A stretch of 64,000 nt of DNA, taken from contig NC_133197.1 in the NCBI RefSeq assembly GCF_049306965.1, positions 579,501 to 643,500 on the forward strand, read 5' to 3'. The stretch's first letter is position 1. Each line of letters begins with the position of its first letter. Shown here piece after piece: positions 21,677-33,200 of the stretch. A program made the position numbers and the translations under genes. Origin of the DNA: Danio rerio (lineage: Eukaryota; Chordata; Actinopteri; Cypriniformes; Danionidae). Below the pieces are notes generated by a model. The model was given only the letters and a program-made list of their open reading frames with translations, did not search any database and was not told the origin of the DNA.

Positions 21677-21947
21677 CTCTCTCTGAATCAGGAATTCTTC
21701 ACCTTTGATACTGCGACTGTTTTCTACTCTTTCTATTCGGGATGAACATTCAGGAAAACAGAGGAAGCCTCTACATTTACGCCTGCGGTAAATGACCGAA
21801 CAATCTAATGACGCTGAATGTCTTTGTGAGCGCGAGTATGTGTGAAAGGGTGTGACTGCTGACCTCTGACCCTTGACCTTTGTCCTGTATCGTGAGAGCA
21901 CCTGTTATCAACTTTATTGATCTTGTGGGATCTTCCTGATGATAGTG

Positions 21948-21953
21948 AATAAA
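21948..21953 (+). terminator. usp49: Candidate usp49 poly(A) signal AATAAA
   Basis: AATAAA followed by an A-rich stretch; the first canonical signal downstream of the usp49 stop that I could find. Confidence 0.5.
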
Positions 21954-21975
21954 GAAAAAAACATGAAACATTCCG

Positions 21976-22757
21976 CTCGAGTGTGTTTTACTGTTGTCTT
22001 TAGAAAGATTTCAGTATTTTAGGTCAAGTGCTTCAGCATTTTTTCATATTTATAAGTATTTTACGTGTGTTTAGTATTTAAATTATGAAGCATCAAGTAT
22101 TTTATTAATTCTTTGAGTAAGTTTTTGTACTTCTTTAATAAGTTTCAGTATTATAGTAGGTGTTTAAGCTTGAGGATTTACACCCACCTAAATGTAAATA
22201 GTAACAGTTCCTGACTCCTGTAAGCTACAAACTGGATATCATTGGAGAGAGCTCACTTTGAGCTTTACTCTGCTAAAGGGGAAGTTACATGCTTCAAAAT
22301 ATAAAAAGTTATACATCATGAAGTCATGAGAAAAAGACAATTGTATTGTTTAATATTAGTTTTCCATATAGAAACACAGGAAAACATTAATGTAATGACC
22401 TATAAAAATATGACTAGAAAGCCCAGTGTCTCATGAGTTCATATTTCAGATTTGATGAAGATAGCATGCAGAATGAGATTACTGTAAAAGGTTTTCCGAG
22501 ACCATATCGGTGCTCTCCTTGTCCGTCAGAGGCATTTCTCAAAAATGACTTTCCTAAACTAAAACATGAACAGTTGCATGATGAGTTGGTCTACAGTCAT
22601 GGTTTATGTGTCGTTGGAAAGAAGACACACTGGACTTTATTATCCATCATCTAGGGTTTATAATGCTCAAAATGAAAAGTTATTGATGCTGGAGTATCGT
22701 AAAAAAAATTGCACTGCCGGACTTAACATTTTATTATTTCTTACACAAATAAAGTAA
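21976..22757. other. usp49-tmcc2 intergenic sequence
   Basis: AT-rich, no gene recognised. Short frames at 22433-22757 show no family features. Confidence 0.4.
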
Positions 22758-22885
22758 GTAGGTTTGGGCGGTATTGGTTTTAGACTAATACGGTATACAG
22801 CGGGATCTAAAAATAGCACCGGTGTCAGTTTCAATACTGTTATACTGCCATAAAAAACAATGCACTTAAATAGGAGACAAGTATT

Positions 22886-23073
22886 TTTTTTTAAAGATTT
22901 GTTTTTGGCCTTTATTATATAGGACAGTATTTAGACAGGAAGAGAAGTTGGAGAGAGAGAGGGGGTAGGGTAGGGAAACGTCCTCGAGCCGGGATTCGAT
23001 CTCGGGCTGCCCTGACGTGCTACTGCACCATATGTCGACACGCTAACCACTAGGCTACTGCACCGACAATTGA
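22886..23073 (-). mobile_element. tRNA-derived SINE (not DANA) with 11-bp target duplication
   Basis: On the reverse strand an A box TAGCCTAGTGGTTAGCG and a B-box-like GATCGAATCCC are followed by a poly-A-type tail. The duplication AGACAAGTATT lies at 22875-22885 and 23074-23084. Confidence 0.75.
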
Positions 23074-23559
23074 AGACAAGTATTAAATAATAAATATCAT
23101 TTAATGTCTTCAAATGCGTATGCGTGATAGTCATCACGGGACAGTGTGGAGGAGAGAGAGGTGAGGTAAGATGGCGAGTCGTGCACCAAGTGACCTGCAG
23201 TTTGGCAGTATTTCCGGTTTCGACCAAACGAGAAGGGAAACGTTGTAAATCCGAACTAGAGGTCTGCATTCCCGCTCCTGTACCGCGGGAGCAGTGGGAC
23301 CCGATCAGATTTCTTGTGATGCGGGCATAAATATCTGAATAAAGCGCGGGAGCAGTCTGTAACTCTGGTGTAATATGAACGGGTCTAACAATATCGCTCC
23401 CGAGCAAGTGCATCACACAGAGAGAGAGAGAGAGAGAGCGTGGTGCAGTCTCCCTCTCTCTCTGTGTACATGTGTGTGAATAAAAGAGAACGTCCCGCGC
23501 AGATCTCTAATACGAACAAGACAAACAGGTGACCGAGGACCTAAGGTGGCATAAACGGT

Positions 23560-23812
23560 ATTCCAACACAATCTCACGCCAGTTTGTAACTTTTTGATTT
23601 AGTGGCTAATTCGTATAAAATCGTACGATCTAATTCATACATTTTAGTACGATCTGCTCATCCCCCAATGATGGGTGGGGTTAGGTGCCATGCCACTTTT
23701 TTAAAATCGTACAATTTCGTACGACTGAACTCATACGAATTCCTACGAATTGGCCACTAAACTGGCAAAACGTAAAATACTTAAGTTATCTCGTGAGATC
23801 AGGCTGGGTATT
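23560..23812. mobile_element. Palindromic MITE rich in TCGTACGA words
   Basis: Ends AATCTCACG and CGTGAGAT are inverted. Internal words 'tagtggctaattcgta' and 'tacgaattggccacta' mirror each other. A common zebrafish repeat type. Confidence 0.6.
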
Positions 23813-24094
23813 CAGTTTCTGAATGGTTTATGCACAAGCCAACAGTTTGGTGACGCTGTCTGAGCCTTACGTCATAATTGTTTTTATTATGCACGATAAT
23901 TCGGATACCGAGGTAAAATAGGGAGGAGGTTTGACGGTTTCAAAATTTGGATAACGCCCAAGCCTAAAATGAAATAAGTCCTAGAGCAACACAGAAAATT
24001 AACAGGTCAAAAGCCACACATCTCCTGCGTACACGTTTTAAATTCGATGCCAATGTCATGCAAAATGCAATTTCTGGAATCATTTCTCTGAGAC

Positions 24095-24455
24095 AAAGGC
24101 TGCGTCTGAAACCATCTACTACTCAGTAGGTGCTGCAAATGAATTTAAACGTACTACTCGGCCGTTATAAAAGTGCGTTCTATACAGTATGAATGTGAAA
24201 AGTATGAATGGAATTCAGACGAACTACATCCGCCATTTTGTCATGGTCACGTGACCTACCTGCACCAGTTGCGTCGCCTCACTTCCATTCATGAATTCTC
24301 TTGCGGGGCATTATGGGATAGCGCAGTGTGCACTGGATGCACACTCCAGAATCTTGCTGGAAGTCGTAAGTCATCCGGGTACTTTTCGCATACTGATTTT
24401 CCAATTCTATGAATTCGGACACACTACTCGGCTCGCATACTGATTAATTCTGTGA
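24095..24455. repeat. Fish MITE of the 'ggctgcgtctgaaacc' type
   Basis: Starts 'aggctgcgtctgaaaccatc' and carries repeated 'actactcgg' and 'gcatactg' words typical of cyprinid MITEs. Superfamily not assigned. Confidence 0.5.
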
Positions 24456-24680
24456 ATTAAACTGCACAAGCCAAAATAAATAATGCTCATCAACAAGAGA
24501 AGAGTTGCTCTCTAGAGAACAAACATGATTGCGTTTATTTTAGATTTCTGCATTCATGAGGAAAAAGCTTGGTTATGGATGTGGCGGATGTGAAATTGGC
24601 ACTTGTGTGACTTTGGTAAATCATAAAAGTTTGAAAACACTGACAGAGATATTACTGAGTATTTTTAAAGTATTGTAATA

Positions 24681-24922
24681 TATGAAGAGTTCAGATGCAA
24701 AAACCTCCACGTGCCGTCTGAAATTTCCATTACAAAGTGAACATTTTTCTCAGCCTCCTTTGTTTATGTTGAGTTAATTCCCTTTAAAGACCAGGAAAAG
24801 GACTTATTATTTGCCATAAAAGTGATGTTACTGAACATACACACAGGAGTCTGATAATAATGCTAATTTTAGAGGAAAATTTCAGGCGGCATTTAGAGGT
24901 TTTGACATCTAAACTCTTCATA
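24681..24922. mobile_element. TATGAAGAGTTCAGATGC MITE, copy 1
   Basis: TIRs TATGAAGAGTTCAGATGCAA and the complement of GACATCTAAACTCTTCATA, with GCCGTCTGAAATTTC inverted inside. Other copies at 27538 and 52997. Confidence 0.75.
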
Positions 24923-25860
24923 AGCAAACACAAAAATGTAGAAAGGGTTTTGCTCGTTTGTTGAAAACTTAAATTTACTGTCATGGCACTGTTAACATTC
25001 GCATGGAGTTGCTCATTTTTTTATTTTCATAAGTACAGCTCAGTATAAGTAACTAAAAAAGTACTCGATGTCCAAACTATAACTATTTTACATTACAATG
25101 CATTTGTGGTCCAACAGATCATTCAAAAGAGCTTTTTAAATTATTATTGATATAAATATTAAAGACAAGAATTAAAGAACAGAAACTACTGTTGCACTGA
25201 ATGACATTTAGAACTGTCAGAAATGATGAGAAATATCAACGTTATTTTTTGGTCATTAAAAATACATAAAAAAATTAATTTAAAAAAATACTGAAACGGG
25301 ACACATTCTGATGGATTGTTGATTTAGAGATGCCCAAAAATGGCCCATTGTAACCTTTGATTTAGCCCAGCATCCCATCTGAGGAGAGCGAGTATGATGG
25401 AGAGGGTTAGTGAACGCCTTTAACACAGGGGTCATCATTTCTAATTTGACGCAAGTTGTTTGTTTTATTGCTGAGCTACAAAAAAAAACAAACTGAAATT
25501 AAATGTTTCAATTAAATGTTGAAAATGAATCAGATTTTTTTTTAAATCACTCGACGAATAGAGGACTGTGCAGAAAACATCAGCAAGCAAATCAAGGAAA
25601 AACTGGTGTATTTATGTTATAAATGAGATTGTATATTAAACTTATTACAGTTAAACAAAAAGTAAAAAATATTGCATTAGTTTATATGAAGAAATGTTTT
25701 CTATTCATGTTTAAACATTAATAAATAATATAGGAAATTACCCAAGGTAAATTGCCCCATATTTACCTCAATCACGTTTGGATTTGGCCCTTCATAAGAT
25801 TTTTTTGGGTACCCCTGATGTAGACAATGAACTCACATAAAAGAAATGAAATGTTTATTC
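24923..25860. other. AT-rich intergenic sequence
   Basis: No gene or complete repeat recognised. Confidence 0.4.
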
Positions 25861-25865
25861 ATTAA

Positions 25866-26310
25866 TGTCATTTCCAGGCTGGTTTTAGAGGGGTTTTGGC
25901 CATTTCCAGGCTGGTTTTAGAGGGGTTTTGGCCATTTCCAGGCTGGTTTTAGAGGGGTTTTAGCCATTTCCACGCTGCTTTTAGATGGTTTTTGGCCATT
26001 TCCAGGCTGGTTTTAGAGGGGTTTTAGCCATTTCCAGGCTGGTTTTAGAGGAGTTTTGTCCATTTCCAGGCTGGTTTGCAGCCAATTCCAGCCTAGTTTT
26101 AGCTGGTCAGGCTGGGAGATGACCAGCTAAAATCAGCTTGACCAGCCTAAGCAGGCTGGGAGCCTAGCCAAAACCAGCTATGCCCAGCTCAAACCAGGCT
26201 GGTCATTTGCCAGCCTGACCAGCTAAGACCAGTCTGGAAATGGTGAAAACCCCTCTAAAACCAGGCTGGTTGACCAGCTAAAACCAGCAAATCAGCTTAG
26301 TTTTTTTCAG
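25866..26310. repeat. 31-bp minisatellite with an inverted arm
   Basis: Six or so copies of 'ccatttccaggctggttttagaggggtttt' type units (25875-26070) lead into GACCAGCTAAAA / AACCAGC words, then an inverted copy of the unit ('tggaaatggtgaaaacccctctaaaaccag', about 26235-26270). It can form a large cruciform and ends at TTTTTTCAGCAGGGT. Confidence 0.75.
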
Positions 26311-26639
26311 CAGGGTATGAATTTGCTCTTTGGTGTTTGGACTTTCAGCAGTGAAAATTAAACCATATTGAACTGAACTGACAGTTCATAATCTTCTATG
26401 TGAAGCTGCTTTGACAGAAAAGTCTTCTTTGTAAAAGCGCTGTAGAAATGAAGATGAGCTGAATTTCACAAACGCCTTAAAATTTAGTAGTGTTAAAAAC
26501 TGTCAAGATTATGATGCTAAGCTAGTTTACTGAATTCTTCAAATTCAACTAGGTTTCTTGTTTACGTTGTATTCATGTAATCATTTAAAACAATTGGGTA
26601 AATTTAAACCACAGCTTTAATTAGACAGAAAATAACTTA

Positions 26640-26960
26640 CCGTTTTGAAAACGCGCGCCATTTTAGCGCGTAAACTCCTTCAGACGGCGCGCGGACAAGA
26701 TCTACCTCAGGTAAATCTAAACTAAGATTAAACGTCAAAATGGCGCGTACATCAACAATATTAAACAGCTTATCTTGGCGTACACCATTCTGTCATCGTT
26801 CCTCGAGCAATGTGTGAGATCAGTCGTGTTTGCATGAAGTTAATTAAAGGAAGCTGCGGCTCGTCAGAAAGATAATGAGGCGCTGCCGAGTGTTGTGTAA
26901 AACCTCCGTCTGAACGCCAGGTGGCGCCATCACACAGATTATATCAGTTCAATGATCAAT
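26640..26960. promoter_or_regulatory. Orphan CpG-rich, bidirectional-looking promoter segment
   Basis: CpG-dense island in an AT-rich gap. AAAATGGCGCG (YY1-like, and a start codon) occurs on the minus strand (ATG 26661-26659) and on the plus strand (ATG 26740). A minus-strand donor ACG|GTAAGT follows exactly seven codons after its ATG, and a plus-strand donor CAG|GTAAAT lies at 26711. A CTCF-like CGCCAGGTGGCGCC sits at 26915-26928. No downstream exons were identified. Confidence 0.4.
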
Positions 26961-27537
26961 TAATTTACATTCTTAAATGAAAATGAGTTTCGTCGAAAGC
27001 GTGTACATGTAGACTATGTCGTTTCATATTATCACCATATATCAGTCTCATTTTGAGCTGGAAGTAGGTTTATGTGACTCAGTGTAATCCATCTCTGGGA
27101 TTAATGAATTTGATCTGGATTAACAGAAAACCTGCATCTGGATTACCGCAGCAGATTGTCGCCCCAATGCGCAAAATATGTCTGCTAAAATGAGAAGGAA
27201 GGCATATTTCCAAATGCATTTATTAAGAATACAGTGGTGCTGTGATTTAGCAAACGGGTAGAAACATGAGAATTATGACCATGCTAATGGAGCGTGTTAC
27301 ACTAATAACTGTGTTTACAAAAATGGATCGATTGTTGACTACCAACGTCACGTTTTCTGCCTTTTCACTCAAGTATCACTTGACAATACACAAAAGTAAA
27401 ATGACATTGTTTGCATTCTCCTCTGTACTCGTGGAAATCTGACACATGGAACTAAATGCAAATTACATGACTTACAAGTTCATATTTGTCATATATGTCA
27501 CATTTATTTCAAAATATTGCAAAAATGCCTGTTTACA

Positions 27538-27732
27538 TATGAAGAGTTCAGATGCAAAAACCTTTAAATGCCGTCTGAAATTTTCCTCTAAAATTAAGGC
27601 AAAGATTAAGTCCTTTTCCTGGTCTTTAAAGTGAAATATCTCAACATAAGCAAAGGAGGTTAAGATAAATGTTCATTTTCGATGGAAAATTTGAGACAGC
27701 ACTTGGAGGTTTTTGCATCTGAACTCTTCATA
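27538..27732. mobile_element. TATGAAGAGTTCAGATGC MITE, copy 2
   Basis: Same TIRs as the 24681 copy, ending GCATCTGAACTCTTCATA. Arms are closer together, giving a shorter loop. Confidence 0.75.
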
Positions 27733-27993
27733 TATTTCTTTACCTCTTGGAATTACAAATGTAGTGACATATATGTGTAAATATATTAGTTATAGTTTTA
27801 TACAAGTGTTCATATATGGCCACATTTGAATATATACAGACATATATAGCCTATATACAGTCGTCACCATTTGAAGTGGACCAAAATCTTTTCAAAGCTG
27901 TCAAAAAGGCAAGAATGGAAGTTGTTCAATCGTTTTAGGACTGCTTTGATGAAAGGTTTTGAACCACTTTAAATGTTCACTACTGTACATACA

Positions 27994-29067
27994 TACCCAG
28001 GTAGTAAAGAATTCCGGCCCAGATTTGGCATAAAGCTGGCACAGCAGGTATTCGTCCGGCACTAGCGTACAGCATGTGGGCCAAACAAGGTTTGGTAGAG
28101 GTGGCACCGTCTTTAAGGCAGCACAAAAGACCTGGGCCAGATATCTAATGTAGTATTTGGACCAGATGTAAAATTGTATATGTGGGCCACGTAAGTTTGG
28201 CCTTTCTTGACCCACTTTTTACAGTACATTTAAATTGTTTTTGAGTAAAGAAAAAATCTACCAATTGGGTGGTTTCCAGAAAAAGAGCAGTTTATCAAAA
28301 TCAATGCAGTCGTGGCACACCAACTGGCCCAGTTCAGGCCTAGTTATGAGTTATTAACTTGGCTAAGACTTGGCCCAGATATGCTCCATGTTTGGCCCTT
28401 GTATGGAAGCCAGACTTGGTCCAATCATGTACTGTAACTCACTGCAGCATGTGGGCCAAGGAAAAGCTGATTGTGTGGGCCAGATCTGGGCCAGAGAATT
28501 TTGCTAAGTACCAGGTCTATATACCAGCATAGCAAAATTTCAATGGCCCACACAATCCGGTTGATTGTAGCCCACATGCTGCAGTGAATTACGGTACATG
28601 ACTGGACCAAGTCTGGCTTTCAGACAAGGGCCAAACATGGACCAAATCTGGGCCAAGTCTTAGCCAAGTTAATAACTCACAACTGGGCCAGATTGGTTGG
28701 TGTGTCACGACTGCAATGAAATTGATAAACCCATGAAGCATTGCGCTTTAGGTGTGCTATGGCCGTGCTTTTTCTCAACTCATCCTGATTGGTAGAATTT
28801 TTTTATTTTTATTTGAAAATAAATAAAAGTATTTAAATATGGGTCAAGACGGGCCAAACTTACATGTTCTACATATCAATTTCTAACATCTGGGCCAAAT
28901 ACTACAATTTAAATCTGGCCCAAATATTGTGTGCAACCTTAAAAACAGTACCACCAGTGCCAAACCCAGGCCATGTTTGGCCCAAATGCTGTATGCCAGT
29001 GCTGGACAAATGCCTGTTGTGCCAGTTTTATGCCAAATCTGGGCCAGAATTCTTTGCTGCCATGGTA
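27994..29067. mobile_element. ~1.07-kb near-perfect foldback element
   Basis: Arms of about 500 bases are inverted relatives: left 'aaagaattccggcccagatttggcataaagc' (about 28006) against right 'gccaaatctgggccagaattcttt' (about 29033-29056), and GTGGGCC/GGCCCAC words mirror throughout around a centre near 28530. Ends CCCAGGTAG and CTGCCATGG are both flanked by TA. Confidence 0.75.
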
Positions 29068-29137
29068 GATAGGCTATATTTGAACGTATATTTACATAAT
29101 AATAATTCCAATGGTCGAAAAATGATATGTAAACAGA

Positions 29138-29507
29138 CATTCATTCATTCATTCACTTTCTTTTCGGCTTAGTCCCTTATTTAAACTGGGACCTCCACAG
29201 CAGAATGAACCGCCAACTAATCCAGCATATGTTTTACGCAGCGTATGCCCTTCCAGCTGCAACCCATCTCTGGGAAACATCCATACACACTCGTTCACAC
29301 TCATACACTACGGCAATTTTAGCTTACCCAATTCACCTGTACCGCATGTGTTTGGACTGTGGGGGAAACCCGGAGGAAACCAACACCAACACCGCGAGAA
29401 CATGCAAACTCCACACAGAAACGCCAACTGACCCAGTCGGGACTGGAACTAGCGACCTTCTTGCGGTGAGGCGATCGTGCTACCCACTGCGCCACCGTGG
29501 CGCCTAT
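29138..29507 (-). mobile_element. DANA SINE, reverse orientation
   Basis: Complement of the DANA head (B box as GGACTGGAACTAGCGACC with GTAGCACGATCGCC) lies at the high-coordinate end; the AATGAATGA tail lies at 29138. Confidence 0.85.
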
Positions 29508-29961
29508 TTGACATATGTGAAATCCAAATATGTACTTGTATATTTGCAGATATATGCCTCAGATTTCTACATGAGTAAAGAGATATTTTTTTTACAACAG
29601 ACATTGAGTTCCACAAGAGACGGAATAAACTAAACGCAACACACTTCCCGGACAGTTTTGGTGTCAGCGTTGTAGAGTTCCTTCAGACGTCTGGATCTGA
29701 AACATGACGGTGTAATGTATTAAAGCCATGCATCAGCAGAAGACCACTCTCTCTCTCGCTCTCCAGCTTTAACATTCATCAGTTGCTGTAAAAAAAGGGA
29801 ATCCATTCAGAGGAGAAACGTCGAGCACCTTCTTCGAGCCTCGTATCTCCGCACTGAAGCAATGGAGGGATCGTTTTTATACATCCTTCAAGCTCTCGTG
29901 CACATCTGCTCCAATAATGGGGATGAATCGAAGTTCCGATGTTGTGCATTTCGTAGGTCTT
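29508..29961 (-). other. tmcc2: tmcc2 3' UTR region
   Basis: Sequence downstream of the tmcc2 stop. No AATAAA on the reverse strand was found in this stretch, so the transcript may extend through the DANA copy or use a variant signal. Confidence 0.4.
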
Positions 29962-30261
29962 TCAGCTGGGCAGCAAACAGAGCTCCAGCCAGTCCCAGTG
30001 TTTCCACAGTGTGACCAGGAAGAGCGCCAGGGCGACGGTGGCACCGACCCGCGCCCGCGTCTTCATGAGCGGCGTGATGAAGTTGGCCATGGTGGAGACG
30101 AACACCAGCAGCACCGCCATCAGCGCCAGGATCACGTTGATCAGCTTTCCCAGCAGCGCGCGGGCGTTTGCGTTCTCCACACCCTCCAGCTGCACCACCT
30201 GCTGCTGTTGCTGCTGCAGCTCCAGCTTGGTGATGCGGGTGAGGCAGGACTCCACCGCCTC
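29962..30261 (-). CDS. tmcc2: tmcc2 terminal coding exon (membrane helices)
   Basis: Acceptor TTTGTGCAG|GAGGCGG (30261) to TGA 29964-29962. 99 residues: [15 protein letters not shown], a Q-rich coiled coil and both hydrophobic helices. Confidence 0.95.
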   Translation of the reverse strand, partial: EAVESCLTRITKLELQQQQQQVVQLEGVENANARALLGKLINVILALMAVLLVFVSTMANFITPLMKTRARVGATVALALFLVTLWKHWDWLELCLLPS

Positions 30262-33200
30262 CTGCACAAACACACACACACACCAGTGTTAACACATCAC
30301 TGAAGATCATTATTGAATGCTTGATTCTGATTGGCTGATGGGAACTCTAAAGTGTGTTGTTATGTTCAGATAAAAGCACAGATAAAGTAGTTCCGGCAGG
30401 TTTTTGAGAGCTCACATTTGAGGAGGCATTCAGCAATTCAATAAGACGAGGCAAATTTTTATAAGAGTGTTTCTACAAGTGGTTTGTCAACCCCACTCAC
30501 CTGTGAGCCACACTCAGAAATGCATAATGTTTTGAGGTTTTCGTGTGGTGGGGTCGGGGAGAAAAGAGGGGGTCCTGGTTTTTGGTCTGGATTCAGTGTG
30601 CATTAGTGTTTAGTGTTTTTTAAGCACTCCTGAAGTACCTGTTTAGTGTTGGGCCAGTGTACTCAAGACTTCCACATTAGTAGCTGAACTTTCTCCAGGT
30701 TGGGAATGTTGCACATTTACTCACCTGGATGTCTCTCGCTCTTTCGTACGACTGGTACGCCACCTTCTCCTCCATGCTGGCCAGCTCCTGCTTCAGATTG
30801 CTCATCTCGTTCTGGTGAAGCTCTGTCAGGTCATTCAACTGCTCCTCCAGCCGCTCGTATCTGAATTAACGAGAGGAGACACAGGTGTGAAAACTTCTGC
30901 AGGTGGTGTGGGTTTACCTGAACCGCTGCTCCTGCTCCTACCACTGGCTCATGTAGCTGTAGTGTTTTAGAACCATACTGCAGTAAAGTACTTGAATTAA
31001 CCAGTTTTGGGGATTCTACAGTTGCTATGGTAACAGTAACGATAGTAATTAATCTGTTGCTATGACTCTACAGTTACTTTGGTAACACCAACGATACTAA
31101 TTAATTTGTTGTGGTGATTCTACAGTTACTATGGTAACAACAACTATACTAATTAATCTGTTGTTATGAATCTACAGTTGCAAAGGTAACACGACAGCTA
31201 TAGTAGTTAATCTGTTGTGGTGATTCTACAGTTGCTATGGTAACAACACTGATACTAATTAATTTGTTGTTATGATTCTACAGTTGCTATGGTAACACAA
31301 TAGCTATAGTAGTTAAACCGTTGTGGTGATTCTTCAGTTGCTATGGTAACAACAACTATGCTAGTTAATCTGTTGTGGTAGTTGTTGTTATGGTAACACA
31401 ACAGCTATACTATTTATGAATAAGGATATCCATGAGGAGTAAAATGCTCTCATTGTTGTGTACCTGTAGCGCTCCTCCTGCAGGCACTGGGTCATGTAGC
31501 TGTAGTCGCTCTGGAGTTGCGCCTTCATGTCGTCGATGGCGTCCTCCATGTGCACCTGACCCACCTTGATCTCCTGCAGGCCTTCCAGCAGCGCGTCCCA
31601 GGAGGAGGACGAGGTGTGGTGGTGGTGATGGTGGTGGTGGTGTCCGTCCAGTCGAGGGCTGCCCATGGCTGCTCCCATTCCCGACAGGGCGCCGCCGGCT
31701 CCGCCAGAGTTGCTGCCCGCTGCGGATCCAGAGGTGGCGCTGGAACACTCATCATCACTGCCGTATTTGGGGCTGGAGACTAGCGTAGCACTGCCGCTCA
31801 GAGCTCTGGGCGTCTCCTCCGCGTGTCCGTCCTCCAGAGTGTCCTTCATATGTGCGATATTGTCGGCGCTTCCGAACTTGTTCCGAATGAGACTGGCGAA
31901 CTCTCTGGGTTTGGAGACGACGGCGGTGTGTGTGAGCGCCGAGACTCCGCCTTTCACTCCCTCCACCACGCCTCCTCCAAAACCGCTGATTCCTGCTCGC
32001 ATATTGGCTCCCACATCCTTCAGCCCCTGCTGCATGTCCCGCAGGACGTCTTTGGGCTGCCGTGCTGGACCGTTCTGCAGGATAGAGAACACGTGTTGTT
32101 AAACTCTGATGAACAAAATTTTAAAAAGTGATTATCTGAATTCCACCACTATAACGGGGATGGACAAACTCCTGGAGGGCCAATGTCCTGCAGAATTCTG
32201 CTCCGACACACCTGAACATGCTAATCAGGTCTTCCAGATCACTAGAAACTTATACACAATACAAATGCACCAGTTGTTGCCAGTTGACACATTCCTATAA
32301 ACCAGGGGTCTCAAACTCATGGCCCACGGAACGATAGTCTGTGGCCCCCGCCTTAATTTGAACGTTTAATATCAGTGCGGCCCGCGAGTTCAATATGGAA
32401 GGCACTATATACAGTGTTTACACACGCACATAAGCATGCGCTGTGTGTCGAGCTGAACGAACCTAAAAGTAAACCCTATGCATGCAGCAGAATGTGCTGT
32501 GTTACCTGTTCGGTCTCTTTGAGCTTCTTGTGGTAGTGCTCCAGCTTCTTGTGCAGGTGTGCGATGGTCTGCGCAGACTTCTGGTTCTTTTTCTCGAACA
32601 CTTGTTTGATGCGCGACGCCTGCTGCTTGTCGGCGTTGTGGGCCAGTTTGAGGTACTCAGCCACATTATCGTCCCGGGCCTCCTGCTCCACGCGGATCTG
32701 CTCCGTGATCTTCAGGATCTTCTGCTGGAGGTGTTCGAGAGCCGCCCGCGTCCGCTGTATCTCGCCCTCAGACCCGGCCTCCACGCTGATGTTCCCGTCT
32801 GACCCGCCATGGCTCACGGGGGGCGGCAGAGCCAGAGTAGACACCTCGCTCTTATCCAGCTGCATGCAGACCGGGACAAAGAGATTGCGGAGTCATGTTG
32901 ATAGAAATTTCACAGCTATCTGATGTCTAATTTTACCAGCTCGGTCATATACAGAGCATCTGAGGGGTCACTTCTGTTTACAAGCAGACACACACACACA
33001 CACACACACACACAAAGAGAGAGAGGGAGAGAGACGGAGAGAGAAAGAGAGTGTGACCCACTTTTAGTCTGAAAATATCTCGACAAACACAACATCACAC
33101 ACACTTCATTCAGACCTATAGATTTACCCTACAGAAACCCTAAACATGCGTCATCAGTCCATCAGTCAAAATCAATACTAGGCCATTTACCCACCTGAAA

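Larger units (their letters stand above)
19121..21975 (+). other. usp49: Probable usp49 3' UTR
   Basis: No poly(A) signal was seen before AATAAA at 21948, so the 3' UTR probably runs to about 21975 and includes two DNA transposons and several microsatellites. A shorter 3' end through a variant signal cannot be excluded. Confidence 0.45.
22758..23967. mobile_element. ~1.2-kb hAT-like element with nested SINE and MITE
   Basis: TIRs TAGGTTTGGGCGGTATTGG and the complement of TAACGCCCAAGCCTA. Near 23170 a short frame starts ATGGCGAGTCGTGCACCAAG, which may be a remnant of a transposase N-terminus. It is disrupted by a SINE at 22886-23073 and a second MITE at about 23560-23812. Confidence 0.55.

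Noticed and set aside
29888-30310. Frames on the plus strand and in other phases over the tmcc2 last exon
   Set aside because: Shadows of the tmcc2 coding frame in GC-rich sequence.
31517-32102. Plus-strand frames opposite tmcc2 exon 3
   Set aside because: Antisense shadows of coding sequence; no family features.
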